NCBI GenBank assembly: GCA_041399155.1 | Contig: JAWKTI010000001.1 | Coordinates: 2,170,001-2,234,000 of the forward strand | Length of the DNA: 64,000 bases | Source: Zavarzinella sp. | GTDB lineage: Bacteria > Planctomycetota > Planctomycetia > Gemmatales > Gemmataceae | Reading direction: 5' to 3' | Shown here: piece by piece, positions 18,070-27,753 of the stretch | How the letters are laid out: the number at the start of each line of letters is the position of its first letter | Numbering within the stretch: position 1 is the stretch's first letter | Position numbers and translations under genes: made by a program | Notes under the pieces: model-generated | Databases searched by the model: none | What the model was told of the DNA's origin: nothing | The model's input: only the letters and a program-made list of their open reading frames with translations

Positions 18070-19548
18070 TTAATATCCGGAACCCATTGCTCGGATCGAA
18101 GAACCATACAAGTAATTCAATCGAAAACCAACTGAATAATTCGCCATTCTCTCATTGGGAGTAAACAGTGGCAAGGTCAGTCCGACATTCAGATTCAGGT
18201 TCGTGTCAAACTGGGCTACACCTCCCAAAGTCACCGTAGAATCCTGAAATGCAGCATTGGTCAAGCGGTAATTGCTGGTGTCAGTACTGATATCTTCTTC
18301 AGAGATAATGTTCCCAACGACCGATCCTACGTAATGTAACTCAACGAATGGTGCCAGACCTTGCAGCATATCGTCTGGGCCCCCACGAAGTAGCCAATAG
18401 CCCAGTTGCAGATCACCGCTGAACGTTGGGTCGCTGTACAATCTACCAAGATCATTAAATCCCAAACCAACATAATTTCCTCTGATCGGACTGCCTGTGA
18501 CATCGGCAGCGATACTTGCCCATGCTTGTGCAAACAATCGTTCATCGGGTGTCCACAATGCTGCAAAGTAAGGTTCTACAATCACTGATTGATTTTTTAC
18601 CGAAGCAATTGTGGCACCAACAGCGTTGATGGTACTCGTACCCGGAGCGGTGGGTAAAGTAGCTGCGATCCCGGTAGAGAGATTCAACGTTTCAGAAGAG
18701 TAGTACAACCACTTTGCAGCAACCTGGAGATTGCCAATATCACTTGCACCACCCTGGGCTGCATTTGTGAAAACCTGCGAATCCACAGTTGAGACAAATG
18801 GCATTCTGGCTAATACCGAGAAGCGATCACCAAATACTGCCTGTTCAAAACCAAGAATAAATCGACTTGGATCCGCATTTCTACCTAAAAACGTCGCGCC
18901 ATTGAAGTAATCATAATTGAAAATCAACCGACTTTTCGGCAAAACATTGTTGTCTTCTGAGGCACGAATGGTGCCAGCGATGCTTGATGGGTGGGCAGGA
19001 AACACCGCTGGACCCAAAGCAGCAAGAACATTCGGACCCACCAGTGAAGTGAGCAACACATCACTGTTACGGAATTGTTCTGCTGGTAACAACAATGTTC
19101 GCTGATCTGTTACCGCAGCTGGTACAAATACCCGTCCTGCTGGGGTGATGGTGCCGATTGACAGAACGCGTGGCCTGCCACCACCATTAAACAACCCACC
19201 AAACATGTTCGGTGCATACCATGCAGGATCGCACATACTCGGGTGACGAAGTGCCTCATCGAAGCCGTTGTCCCAATTTTCGCTAGGGATATCAGCCACC
19301 CCTGCAGTGGTGGGCATCATTCCCGTTTCCAAAACAGGTGCAGTCGGAACTGTTGGAGCTTTGGGTACTTCGGGAACTGGCCCAGGTGCCTGCCCACCAA
19401 TTTCTGCAAAGCCCGCTTTGGTGGCAAACGCATCTACCTTTGCAGGCATTTCCTTGATTGGCGACTGGGCAAACACACCAGGCGTAATCCCAATCAGCAC
19501 CAGACCAAGCATCATCAACTTCAACGTTTGCTTGAATCGCACTTTCAT
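18070..19548 (-). CDS. Outer-membrane beta-barrel protein, planctomycete type
   Basis: 492 residues from ATG 19548, chosen because the longer frame's first codons (19563-19549) contain AGGAGG six bases upstream of this ATG. Signal peptide MKVRFKQTLKLMMLGLVLIG ending FAQ. A Pro/Val/Ala-rich linker (VPEVPKAPTVPTAPV) precedes a long beta-strand-rich barrel (FILGFEQAVFGDRFSVLARMPF, LQVAAKWLYYSS, LQLGYWLL, NYSVGFRLNYLYG). Terminal aromatic residue is Tyr (GSGY). Probable porin or transporter-like OMP; function unknown. Confidence 0.8.
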   Translation of the reverse strand: MKVRFKQTLKLMMLGLVLIGITPGVFAQSPIKEMPAKVDAFATKAGFAEIGGQAPGPVPEVPKAPTVPTAPVLETGMMPTTAGVADIPSENWDNGFDEALRHPSMCDPAWYAPNMFGGLFNGGGRPRVLSIGTITPAGRVFVPAAVTDQRTLLLPAEQFRNSDVLLTSLVGPNVLAALGPAVFPAHPSSIAGTIRASEDNNVLPKSRLIFNYDYFNGATFLGRNADPSRFILGFEQAVFGDRFSVLARMPFVSTVDSQVFTNAAQGGASDIGNLQVAAKWLYYSSETLNLSTGIAATLPTAPGTSTINAVGATIASVKNQSVIVEPYFAALWTPDERLFAQAWASIAADVTGSPIRGNYVGLGFNDLGRLYSDPTFSGDLQLGYWLLRGGPDDMLQGLAPFVELHYVGSVVGNIISEEDISTDTSNYRLTNAAFQDSTVTLGGVAQFDTNLNLNVGLTLPLFTPNERMANYSVGFRLNYLYGSSIRAMGSGY

Positions 19549-19698
19549 ATTTCCTCCTGGCATCCTGCCAGAGAGACGAATAACCCTTCATTAATTCAAA
19601 TTGTGCTGCACAGGGTATTGCAGGACATTGGGTAAGAAACTACCAGTTATCCTTTCGACAGGGAACATACACAAGATTGATTAGGCATTCAGATTAAG

Positions 19699-19716
19699 AT
19701 CAGACAATTGTCTGAT
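19699..19716. promoter_or_regulatory. Perfect 18-bp palindrome (possible operator)
   Basis: ATCAGACAATTGTCTGAT, a perfect palindrome, lies in the 377-bp gap between the outer-membrane-protein gene (minus) and the nucleotide-sugar dehydrogenase gene (plus). Symmetry fits a dimeric regulator site; a hairpin is also possible. Confidence 0.45.
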
Positions 19717-19813
19717 TGTCACGAAAAATCCGATAAAGCTTAACAACTTGGAGACAACATAGGCAGTCTGGGCAACATAGAAAATCCAATTCACAATTTC
19801 TTGCCACAATAAC

Positions 19814-19835
19814 AGGCACCGACTGCCTATTTTTT
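19814..19835 (+). terminator. Weak terminator-like hairpin with alternative pairing upstream
   Basis: AGGCA(19814-19818)-CCGAC-TGCCT(19824-19828) followed by A and a run of Ts. The 3' arm can instead pair over 9 bp with ATAGGCAGT at 19759-19767 (partner ACTGCCTAT, 19822-19830). This is the sort of switch used in attenuators; no leader peptide recognised. Confidence 0.3.
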
Positions 19836-19864
19836 GCTCATCTTGCTGTTACGACGTACTCCCC

Positions 19865-19893
19865 TTGACAACATCGTTGTAATTCTTTCAAAT
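19865..19893 (+). promoter_or_regulatory. Candidate promoter of the nucleotide-sugar dehydrogenase gene
   Basis: Perfect TTGACA at 19865-19870, 17-bp spacer, then TCAAAT at 19888-19893 (4 of 6 to consensus). The spacer starts with ACAAC-ATC-GTTGT, a short inverted repeat. The gene starts 32 bp further on. Confidence 0.4.
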
Positions 19894-19925
19894 AGACAAG
19901 ACAGAAGCGTTCACGGACGAACCGA

Positions 19926-21245
19926 ATGACAACACACCTTGAGTTACTCCAACAGATACAATCCAAATCAATCCGCGTGGGTGTAATTGGCCTCGGTTAC
20001 GTGGGGCTGCCACTGATTCGTGCTTTTGCCGATGCTGGCCTGAAAACGCTTGGATTCGATATCGACACCAGAAAAGTCACCGCCTTGAATTCTGGTCAAA
20101 GTTACATTCGACAGATTCCCGATACCGATATCCAACGGATGCAATCGCGTGGGTTTGAAGCTACAGACCGCTACGACCGACTTGGCGAAGTCGATGTAGT
20201 GCTGATTTGCGTTCCCACCCCACTAACCGAATCTCGAGAGCCTGACCTGAAATATGTGGAAGAATCCACTTATGCTATTGCAGGCCAACTACGCCGCGGT
20301 CAACTGATTGTATTGGAAAGCACCACCTATCCGGGTACCACGCGGCAAGTGTGCCAACCTATCCTTGAACGCACCAATCTGCGTGCGGGCCACGATTTCT
20401 TTCTGGCCTTCAGCCCGGAACGTGAAGACCCGGGAAATCCCAAGCACGGCCTGGCTTCCATACCAAAAATTGTTGGTGGGTGCGACCTGAGGTCCAGCGA
20501 ACTAGCCACTGCTCTGTACCAGACAATCGTACCCGAAGTGGTAACGGTAAGCTCTGCCGAAGTGGCGGAGGCTTCCAAAATCCTGGAAAACACCTACCGT
20601 GCGGTCAATATTGCACTCGTTAACGAAATGAAGATGCTTTATGACCGCATGGACATCAATGTCTGGGAAGTGATCGACGCCGCCAAAACAAAACCGTTCG
20701 GGTTTCAGGCGTTTTATCCGGGCCCTGGCCTGGGTGGGCACTGCATCCCGATTGATCCGTTCTACCTGACCTGGTTGGCACGAAAACATGGCATGAACAC
20801 TCGTTTCATCGAGCTTGCAGGTGAAATCAACACCTCGATGCCGGAATACGTGGTGGCCCAGGTAATGGATCGCTTGAATGATGCCGGCAAAGCATTGAAA
20901 GGCAGCAAAATTATGCTGCTGGGCATGGCCTACAAAAAGAATGTCGACGACCCACGGGAGTCACCAGGATTCGAATTAATGAACCTGCTGCTCAAAAAGG
21001 GGGCGAAAGTTCAGTACCACGACCCGTATATCCCGGTGCTGCCCAAAATGCGACGCTGGCCGCACTTACGGATGGAAAGCTCCCCCTATCAGCGGGAAAT
21101 TCTCGCCGCACAGGATGCCGTGATTGTTGTTACCGATCATAGCGACATTGACTACCAACTACTTTGCGATGCAGCACCGCTGGTGATTGATACTCGCAAC
21201 GCCACGAAAAGCTGCCAGCACCACAATAATGTGTTCCGTGCGTAA
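19926..21245 (+). CDS. Nucleotide-sugar 6-dehydrogenase (UDP-GlcNAc dehydrogenase type)
   Basis: 439 residues; oxidises C6 of a UDP-sugar to a uronic acid using NAD+. N-terminal Rossmann domain with IGLGYVGLPLIRAFADAGL, central FSPEREDPGN, and the catalytic cysteine in GPGLGGHCIPIDPFYLTW. PERxxPG and the length fit the WbpA/TviB/WecC-type branch rather than UDP-glucose dehydrogenase, but the substrate is not certain. Transcribed alone with its own promoter; supplies precursor for surface polysaccharide. Confidence 0.93.
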   Translation: MTTHLELLQQIQSKSIRVGVIGLGYVGLPLIRAFADAGLKTLGFDIDTRKVTALNSGQSYIRQIPDTDIQRMQSRGFEATDRYDRLGEVDVVLICVPTPLTESREPDLKYVEESTYAIAGQLRRGQLIVLESTTYPGTTRQVCQPILERTNLRAGHDFFLAFSPEREDPGNPKHGLASIPKIVGGCDLRSSELATALYQTIVPEVVTVSSAEVAEASKILENTYRAVNIALVNEMKMLYDRMDINVWEVIDAAKTKPFGFQAFYPGPGLGGHCIPIDPFYLTWLARKHGMNTRFIELAGEINTSMPEYVVAQVMDRLNDAGKALKGSKIMLLGMAYKKNVDDPRESPGFELMNLLLKKGAKVQYHDPYIPVLPKMRRWPHLRMESSPYQREILAAQDAVIVVTDHSDIDYQLLCDAAPLVIDTRNATKSCQHHNNVFRA

Positions 21246-21462
21246 TTTTCGGCGAGCGTGTATTGCTCTCATGAAGAATTCATTTTTTCCTATACCTCCA
21301 ACTATTTTCGTGGCTAGCCAACCAACCACCTGTACAAATATATAACAATTGAACAGTGAAAAAGTTTCACGAAAATTGCATTTTTTTTGAAAATCTTTTC
21401 AGTTAATCGGCGAAATGCTCTTATAGAATGACGAAGTTCCTATCTACTTGGGAGATTCACCA

Positions 21463-23223
21463 GTGAAATTGCTGAAAATTTTTGTGTGTATGGCAATCAG
21501 TTGGTTGACCGCAACCAATGTGCAAGCCGCCCCACCTGTCGCAGTCAGCAACGACAGCGTTTTTCTGACAGGCCAGCTTGCACCCGCTGAAAAAATTATG
21601 GGGCAAGTGAAAACGCTTGCCAAAAATCTGCTCGATGAAAAAACCCTGGAAATGGTGATGGGCGAGCTAGGGCAGTTTGATCTCAAAGATCAACTACCTG
21701 GATTTGATCCCACTAAGCCTATTGGCGTGTATGCTGTTGTTGATGCAAAAATACAACAACAGGATTTTTCCGGGAGTTATGTTGTATTTTTACTGCCAGT
21801 GACCGACGGCAAAAAGGTAATTGAATTCCTGACCCAACTGGGTGTAGAGTTCAAAAAGGCAGGTGATGGCTGGCAATTAGAAACAGAAGAAGAAGACTTT
21901 CCCCCCGTGATGGTTAAGGAAGCGAACAAGCATCTGTATGTTTCTGTGGGAGACAAAGCAGCACTTGATGAAAAGAAACTTCTCGACCCATCGAAGGTTT
22001 TCTATCCCAAGGAAACTGGTTTGGCATACTTCCGTATGAACAATGCCAAACTGCCAAAGGAACTGATGACAGGTGTGAAAGAACAGTTCCAACAAATTGA
22101 AGAAGCATTTGATGCGATTGGCTTTCCAGAAGAATTGCGGAAGGCAACGGTCAAATTGATCGAATACCTCGATGCAGAGAATGTGAAACAGTACACTCAG
22201 AGTGATTTTTCTGCTTTGCGGCTGGATCTGAACGAAAAAAATGGTGAACTGGTCATTGAAACGGTTGTACAACCAAAAAGTGGGACGCAACTGGCTTCCG
22301 ATTATAAAGAACGCAAAACTTCCACGCACGAATTTGCAGAACTTGGTGGGAAAGATGCTGTTGCCAGAGCCTACGGCAAAATGCCCTACTTTGCCCCAGA
22401 ACTGAGAGCTTTCTTTAAGGATTTGTACAACTTCGCTGGCCCTGCAATTTCCAAAACACTTTCTGAAGAAGGTGCTCCAGAAACTGCTCTGAAAGCTGTT
22501 GAAGAATTCTTCAAGAACATGAGCGCCACCGCTGAAATGGGCAACATGGATTTCGCATTTGCACTACAGGGACCAAATGCATCCAAGCATTACAACATTG
22601 TTGGGGCCTTGCGTTTAGCAAATACGGATGCGTTGGTCAAAGCATTGCGTGCTGCTGCCAAAGAAGTACCCCAGGAAATGCTGGTGCTCGATGCGGAAAA
22701 AGTGGGCAAGTATCCTGTTCATCACTTTATCATTCCTGAAGAGATCCCGCTGGAAGCACAGGCTATTTTTGGCAAAGAACCCAAAGTAGCCATCATGTTC
22801 ACGGAAAATGGCTTATATGTGAGCTTCGGAGTAGATAACAAATCCGTTCTGGAAGCTGCCAGCAAACTGAAGGCGAAACCTGCACCCATTTTTGCAATGG
22901 AAATGAATACCAAAGCAGCAGTCGAGTTTGCAAAAACTGCTGGTGCTCCTCCTGAAATGTTCAAGGCACTTGAAAAAGTAATCAACAACCCGGATATGCA
23001 AAAAATCACACTGTTTGCAGTTGAAATTGCTGGTGGGGAAGCGTTGACGATTCGTTATCGCACCAACGCTGCTGCATTTGCAGTTGCAGGACTTGGTACA
23101 TACATGGCTGTTGAGAGAGACGTCGCGCCACCACCAAATTTACTCCCGGCACAACCTGTTCCAGTGGCACCTCCTCCTCCGCCCGCAAAAGCAGTAGCAC
23201 CGATCAAGGCACCTGGATTCTAA
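21463..23223 (+). CDS. Large secreted protein of unknown function
   Basis: 586 residues from GTG 21463, chosen because GGGAG sits about eight bases upstream. A signal peptide (KLLKIFVCMAISWLTATNVQA) leads to a long alternating alpha/beta body with repeated segments of the type 'GVYAVVD.../YVVFLLPVTDGKKVIEFL', reminiscent of tandem DUF3352-like modules, but I cannot assign a family. The last ~45 residues are Pro/Ala-rich (PPPNLLPAQPVPVAPPPPP). Upstream 217 bp contain a TATAGAAT box at 21423-21430. The downstream CvpA-like gene is convergent, 4 bp away. Confidence 0.75.
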   Translation: MKLLKIFVCMAISWLTATNVQAAPPVAVSNDSVFLTGQLAPAEKIMGQVKTLAKNLLDEKTLEMVMGELGQFDLKDQLPGFDPTKPIGVYAVVDAKIQQQDFSGSYVVFLLPVTDGKKVIEFLTQLGVEFKKAGDGWQLETEEEDFPPVMVKEANKHLYVSVGDKAALDEKKLLDPSKVFYPKETGLAYFRMNNAKLPKELMTGVKEQFQQIEEAFDAIGFPEELRKATVKLIEYLDAENVKQYTQSDFSALRLDLNEKNGELVIETVVQPKSGTQLASDYKERKTSTHEFAELGGKDAVARAYGKMPYFAPELRAFFKDLYNFAGPAISKTLSEEGAPETALKAVEEFFKNMSATAEMGNMDFAFALQGPNASKHYNIVGALRLANTDALVKALRAAAKEVPQEMLVLDAEKVGKYPVHHFIIPEEIPLEAQAIFGKEPKVAIMFTENGLYVSFGVDNKSVLEAASKLKAKPAPIFAMEMNTKAAVEFAKTAGAPPEMFKALEKVINNPDMQKITLFAVEIAGGEALTIRYRTNAAAFAVAGLGTYMAVERDVAPPPNLLPAQPVPVAPPPPPAKAVAPIKAPGF

Positions 23224-23227
23224 TGAG

Positions 23228-23917
23228 TCATTCTTCATTCTGCCCAGTCGGAATACTTTGAACTGGCGGCTCTACCTTTTTCCCCTGCTGATCGTTGGAC
23301 TTTAAAATCAACGGTGCACCTGGAATATATTGTTCCGGCGGTTTACCATCTTTGACCCGTCGATGTTTCGCAAATCGAGCCGAATATTCCTGGAGAATCT
23401 GTTGATGGCTTTTCCCTGACGATTCGAGAATAACTCGGTCTGCTCTTGCCATCAGACGTAACCAGAACTGATCTGCGGGCAACATTCTGACACCAAGTCC
23501 AGTTTCATTTTCCAGCTTGTAGCCCATGAAGTTGTGTTGCCAGGGAAGCGTTTGCATGACACACACCACAAAGCCACTGATCATGTAACCTGTTATGGCA
23601 CCAAAGACAAGCCCACCAATCTGCGACCATTTGCCGGGGAAATACAGTTCTCGGTTGGCAAAATACTGGCAGGCAAACCTCAAACCAAGTAACGTGGGTA
23701 AAAAGATGATGCTGAGGGCGACAGCATCCTCATAACCTTCCAGTGATCCACCCTGAAAACTGCTTTCCAGTTCATTCGCAAGCACTGGCCAACAGTGGAA
23801 CGCAAGCACACCCGCGAAAAACGTATTGACTGCGTGGCAAAACGCCGCAAACACCCCCTCCTGGATTAACGTGTAGGCGGCAATGGCAATGACAATCAGC
23901 GAGAGGATAGTTAGCAC
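23228..23917 (-). CDS. CvpA family membrane protein
   Basis: 229 residues, GTG start, with four hydrophobic segments (about 3-22, 27-45, 65-82, 100-122) in the CvpA pattern. A cytoplasmic or periplasmic basic C-terminus (residues 165-229) is rich in Pro/Gln/Lys and likely disordered. CvpA proteins are linked to colicin V production in E. coli and to envelope homeostasis. It lies 40 bp downstream of the giant PVC-type gene and probably follows it in one transcript. Confidence 0.75.
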   Translation of the reverse strand: MLTILSLIVIAIAAYTLIQEGVFAAFCHAVNTFFAGVLAFHCWPVLANELESSFQGGSLEGYEDAVALSIIFLPTLLGLRFACQYFANRELYFPGKWSQIGGLVFGAITGYMISGFVVCVMQTLPWQHNFMGYKLENETGLGVRMLPADQFWLRLMARADRVILESSGKSHQQILQEYSARFAKHRRVKDGKPPEQYIPGAPLILKSNDQQGKKVEPPVQSIPTGQNEE

Positions 23918-23956
23918 GATATTGCCCAGGAACGGGGGACAGGAAAATCGAAGAGG

Positions 23957-26900
23957 TTACTTCAATGTGGAAAGGTATTCCACCAGATCCAGAAACTCAA
24001 CTGGTGCCATCGTGGCTGGCTGACCTTCAGGCATACTACTTTGCTTGAGGGTTTTGCGTTCGGCAATGTCAGCAATTGCTACAACCTTTTTGTCTTTGCC
24101 ATCAAAGATTTCCAGTTTCTGTTTGTCTTCCTTCACCACCAGACCAGTGATGGTGGCACCGTCGAGAAGCTCCAATCTTGTCGAAAGATACTTCATGTCA
24201 ATCTCGGCGTTCGGATCAATCAGCGATTCAACAATCTTGTAACGCACCATGCGGGTAGCAACTTTTTCAAGGTTCGGGCCGTAATCCTGCCCTTCACCAT
24301 TACCCACGCGGTGGCACGCGGTACAGTTTCGTACGAAGACTTCCCGGCCGCGGCTGGGGTTCCCTTTTAATCCTGCAAGTGCAGTCATCGCTTTATTTTT
24401 TGTTTCAACGGAGGTTTCATTTGCATCCAGTAGCGTTTTCAGAAACGGTGCTGCTGCCCCACCCTGCTTGGAAGATGCCAGGTGGCTGGACATCATCTTT
24501 TCCGCTTCGGTGCCTTTGGCAATACGCCCCGCAAGATAATCCGGGCGCCAGGCCACTTCATTGGCACCAATCGCGTGCTCAATTGTGTAGCGGGTCCAAT
24601 AATCCATCGGCATCTTCGTGGCATCAACAATGGCTGCCATTGCTTCCGGTGTCTGGAAGAAACTGAGAGCACGCACGGCCTCTGTTCGGACACGTGGGTG
24701 TTCATCCTTTACCATCGGAATCAACAAGTCGAGTGGCTGTTCAACATAACCACTTTCATCACTCAGAATCCGGATGGCTGCGGCACGTGCCTGGTACGTT
24801 TTGCTTTTCAGCACTTTCGCCAGCAGGTTGCGATCAATCTTGTGGTGTGCCTGTTGCACCCAAAGTGCTTCGCACAACAGCCGATCATAAATGGGATCGT
24901 TTTCTGGCAGATTTTTGACCCATTCTGCAACAACAGGCAGCACTTCGGAAGCAGGTCGATCATGAAGTTCACGTCTTGCACGATAGCGGGCACGCCATTC
25001 GTATTCACGAAACTGTTCCAGAATCTCTTTGACTGGTTTTCCAAATTGGGTAACTGGTTTGACCAGTGGTTGATCAATCCCCACCAGACGATAAACACGG
25101 CCCCGCTGATGGTCGCGGTTGGGATCTCGCTGAGAATATTGCATGTGGCCAATCAAGGCATTAGCCCAGTCGCAGAACCACAACGCACCATCCGGACCGA
25201 TCTGGGGATCACCAGGTCGGAAATGCTTATCTGTAGAACGGATCAAGTCGAATGGCTTGCCATCCTGTTTAATTCGTTGGCCAGCAAATCCAGCACCGTC
25301 ATCGGCAATCGTGAAGCGTGGCAATCCATTCATGTTGATCACGCACGCATAGGTGAACTGCTTCTGCACTTCTTTGGGAAGATTTCGACTCACCAGCCAT
25401 TCGCAACCCAGGGCAGGCCGCATCCCTTCCTGATTAAACACAAAATTCAAGCCTTTGCGACCAGAAAACTGCGCACCAGACAGCGGGGTATCCCAGGCAT
25501 GGTTTGCAGTGGTGCCATCACCCACGATCCCCTGGCCCCATTCATCGAACACGTAGCACCACATGTTGTACATGCCTGGCAAAGAGAACTGGCGGATTTT
25601 CAACGACCGAGGATCAATTACATAAGCCCCACCTGCACCCTGGCTGCGGTGCGGGCCCCAGGGTGTTTCCAGCGTAGTGCTGGTGGCAATACCTTCCAGA
25701 AGATGCAGGCGACCACCATGATTCCATTCAAAGCCACCACGGTGGTGGGTATCATCAGATGCCCAGCCATCGAACAAGTGGACTACTTCGTCGGCCTTGT
25801 CATCGCCATCGTTGTCTTTCAGCCACAAAATGCGTGGCTGATCCATCACCAGCACGCCACCGTTGAAAAATTCAAACCCAGTGGGACAGTGCAGCTTGTC
25901 GTAAAAGACCGTGCTTTTATCTGCCTTGCCGTCACCATCAGTATCTTCCAGAATCAACAAACGATCATTTGCAGGTGGATCACCTGGCTTCCATTGTGGG
26001 TAATTTGGCATGCATGCCACCCACAGCCGACCTTTGTTGTCGAAATTGATCTGGACTGGCTTGGCCAGATCTGGGAATTTGGTTTCATCAGCGAATAATT
26101 CAATTTTCATCCCAGGTGGGACGGTACACGACTTGATGAACTCATCCGGAGTTAAATATCGCAACTCTTCCGCTTCTGAATATTTCTGTCGTGGGTTACC
26201 AAACCGCGTGGGAGGCACATACAACTCGCCGGTTTTACTATCGTCTGGCTGGTCCGCAACGTCTTTGCCCGCTGCAATATCCCACACATATTGATCACGC
26301 ACAGCAACCATATTGCGAATCTTGGCATATTCCCGTGGGAAGGTCTCAGTATCGAATGTGCGGCGGCCACCATAAACGTACCAGCCATTCAGCATGCGAT
26401 AATCCTGACTGTGATACCACGATTTGTTAATAACTGCCGATTTCAACTGCTCGTACTCTGTCAGGCTGGCTTCCACTTTGCCATTTCCAAACAATTGCTG
26501 GTGCAGTTGTTCCGCAACAAACTTGTCCCCCGCGTCATTCACATGAAGACCGTTAATCGTGTATTTTTTCGCGTTACTGGCAGAAAAGGTTTTCGAGGTA
26601 GGAGTAAAAACATCCACAAACGCCAGTTTTCGCTTTTCTGCAACGGCTTTCACCGCATCGGCATATAGCTTCAGGTTTTCGTTTTCTGATTTTCCGCTGG
26701 GCAGAAAAGGATCACCCGTCGCTTCGAATGCAATTGGAGAAACCAGCACAAAACGTGGGGGAGATTTTGCCAGATCGCGTGGGTAGCGAGAGGCAAATTC
26801 GTCCAGCATTTTCTCGTATTCTGCGACAAATGCCTTCAAACCAGCAGCACCTTCGTAGGATTCGTTTCCGCCAAAGAAGCAGAAAATGGTGTCTGGTGCA

Positions 26901-27316
26901 AATGTAAATAACGGGTCATCGATTTTGGTGTAGTCGTTTGATCGTTGCCGCTTGCTTACCTCATCGGCGGGCCGGGCAAAGTTACGTACCCGCAACTTCT
27001 TTTGTGGGAACTTCAGGTGCAGCATTGTCTCAAAATGGCCAAACAGATTCATTCGTTCTGCAGTACTGTTCCCCACAAATGCAATGCGTTCGCCATCGAT
27101 AAATTGCAATGGCAGCGTGCTGGCTGGCAGTTCAGGTCGTTTGGCATCACGTGGTGGCTGCGGAATAGGCTCCAGTTTGACTGGTGCGTTTTGTTCCGAT
27201 TTGTTTTTGTTCCCTTTCTTGGATTGAGACAACATGGTCTCATTACCAGGGATGAGCAATAAGCCCATACCCAGCAAGGGAATTGCAACACGGAGCAGGC
27301 GGAGAGTTGTCATCAT
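23957..27316 (-). CDS. PVC-type dehydrogenase with SGNH, HEAT-like and cytochrome c domains
   Basis: 1119 residues. Signal sequence, then an SGNH-hydrolase-like N-terminal domain (about 70-290: ERIAFVGNSTAERMNLFG; INGLHVNDAGDKFV). The central ~500 residues form the PVC-type membrane-bound dehydrogenase beta-propeller (LFADETKFPDLAKPVQINFDNKG; RLLILEDTDGDGKADKSTVF; WNHGGRLHLLEG). A HEAT-like helical stretch follows (VKDEHPRVRTEAVRALSFF), and a C-terminal heme-binding CTACH (VRNCTACHRVGNGEGQDYGP). Such proteins are hallmarks of Planctomycetes and probably act in periplasmic sugar oxidation. A shadow ORF of 538 codons exists on the plus strand here. Confidence 0.93.
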   Translation of the reverse strand: MMTTLRLLRVAIPLLGMGLLLIPGNETMLSQSKKGNKNKSEQNAPVKLEPIPQPPRDAKRPELPASTLPLQFIDGERIAFVGNSTAERMNLFGHFETMLHLKFPQKKLRVRNFARPADEVSKRQRSNDYTKIDDPLFTFAPDTIFCFFGGNESYEGAAGLKAFVAEYEKMLDEFASRYPRDLAKSPPRFVLVSPIAFEATGDPFLPSGKSENENLKLYADAVKAVAEKRKLAFVDVFTPTSKTFSASNAKKYTINGLHVNDAGDKFVAEQLHQQLFGNGKVEASLTEYEQLKSAVINKSWYHSQDYRMLNGWYVYGGRRTFDTETFPREYAKIRNMVAVRDQYVWDIAAGKDVADQPDDSKTGELYVPPTRFGNPRQKYSEAEELRYLTPDEFIKSCTVPPGMKIELFADETKFPDLAKPVQINFDNKGRLWVACMPNYPQWKPGDPPANDRLLILEDTDGDGKADKSTVFYDKLHCPTGFEFFNGGVLVMDQPRILWLKDNDGDDKADEVVHLFDGWASDDTHHRGGFEWNHGGRLHLLEGIATSTTLETPWGPHRSQGAGGAYVIDPRSLKIRQFSLPGMYNMWCYVFDEWGQGIVGDGTTANHAWDTPLSGAQFSGRKGLNFVFNQEGMRPALGCEWLVSRNLPKEVQKQFTYACVINMNGLPRFTIADDGAGFAGQRIKQDGKPFDLIRSTDKHFRPGDPQIGPDGALWFCDWANALIGHMQYSQRDPNRDHQRGRVYRLVGIDQPLVKPVTQFGKPVKEILEQFREYEWRARYRARRELHDRPASEVLPVVAEWVKNLPENDPIYDRLLCEALWVQQAHHKIDRNLLAKVLKSKTYQARAAAIRILSDESGYVEQPLDLLIPMVKDEHPRVRTEAVRALSFFQTPEAMAAIVDATKMPMDYWTRYTIEHAIGANEVAWRPDYLAGRIAKGTEAEKMMSSHLASSKQGGAAAPFLKTLLDANETSVETKNKAMTALAGLKGNPSRGREVFVRNCTACHRVGNGEGQDYGPNLEKVATRMVRYKIVESLIDPNAEIDMKYLSTRLELLDGATITGLVVKEDKQKLEIFDGKDKKVVAIADIAERKTLKQSSMPEGQPATMAPVEFLDLVEYLSTLK

Positions 27317-27339
27317 GTTCCAGAATCTCTTGTTGACAA

Positions 27340-27531
27340 AAATTCAGGTTGGAATCGTAAAAGGCAGTACATACAGGTTACCCAAATTGGGTGAAAAAGC
27401 CAAGTTTTCTAGCGAACTTCAAGATCTTGAAGGTGCACTGAATTGAACAGATTCCGTCCTGACTACTTGGTTAATTCGGTCCCACCATGAAGTTCCTGTG
27501 TTTCTTCCTTCCCCACGACATGTGGGGTTTT
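27340..27531 (+). ncRNA. Possible structured small RNA
   Basis: In the 437-bp gap 27317-27753 the plus strand carries a TTGACA (27333-27338), the inverted repeat ACCCAA-A-TTGGGT (27380-27392), a perfect 16-nt palindrome CTTCAAGATCTTGAAG (27417-27432) and a terminator (27511-27531). No plus-strand protein gene lies upstream within 4 kb, so the terminator would need its own transcript. No known RNA family recognised; the rest of the gap is AT-rich without features. Confidence 0.35.
27511..27531 (+). terminator. Intrinsic terminator
   Basis: CCCCAC (27511-27516), 5-nt loop GACAT, GTGGGG (27522-27527), then TTTT. It acts on the plus strand only; the minus strand side has no T-run. Confidence 0.65.
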
Positions 27532-27753
27532 AATTGAAAAAAAAGTGCAAAATCAACCACAAATAACTAGTGGCTTAATTTTCACATATATTAATATATA
27601 CACTACTGACAGATTCTGACCAATTTTTTTGAATTACCATACAGATTTGGTTAAGTCACTCGACGTAAAGTATTATTGATTAAGAACTTGCAACAAAGAA
27701 AAAATTTTGTGAATTTTTAGAAAATTGTGATCACCGCTCTGAAAAAAGGATGG

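Noticed and set aside
24482..26098. 538-codon plus-strand ORF
   Set aside because: It is antisense to the PVC-type dehydrogenase gene, whose protein has clear domains; the plus frame has no recognisable domain and an odd composition.
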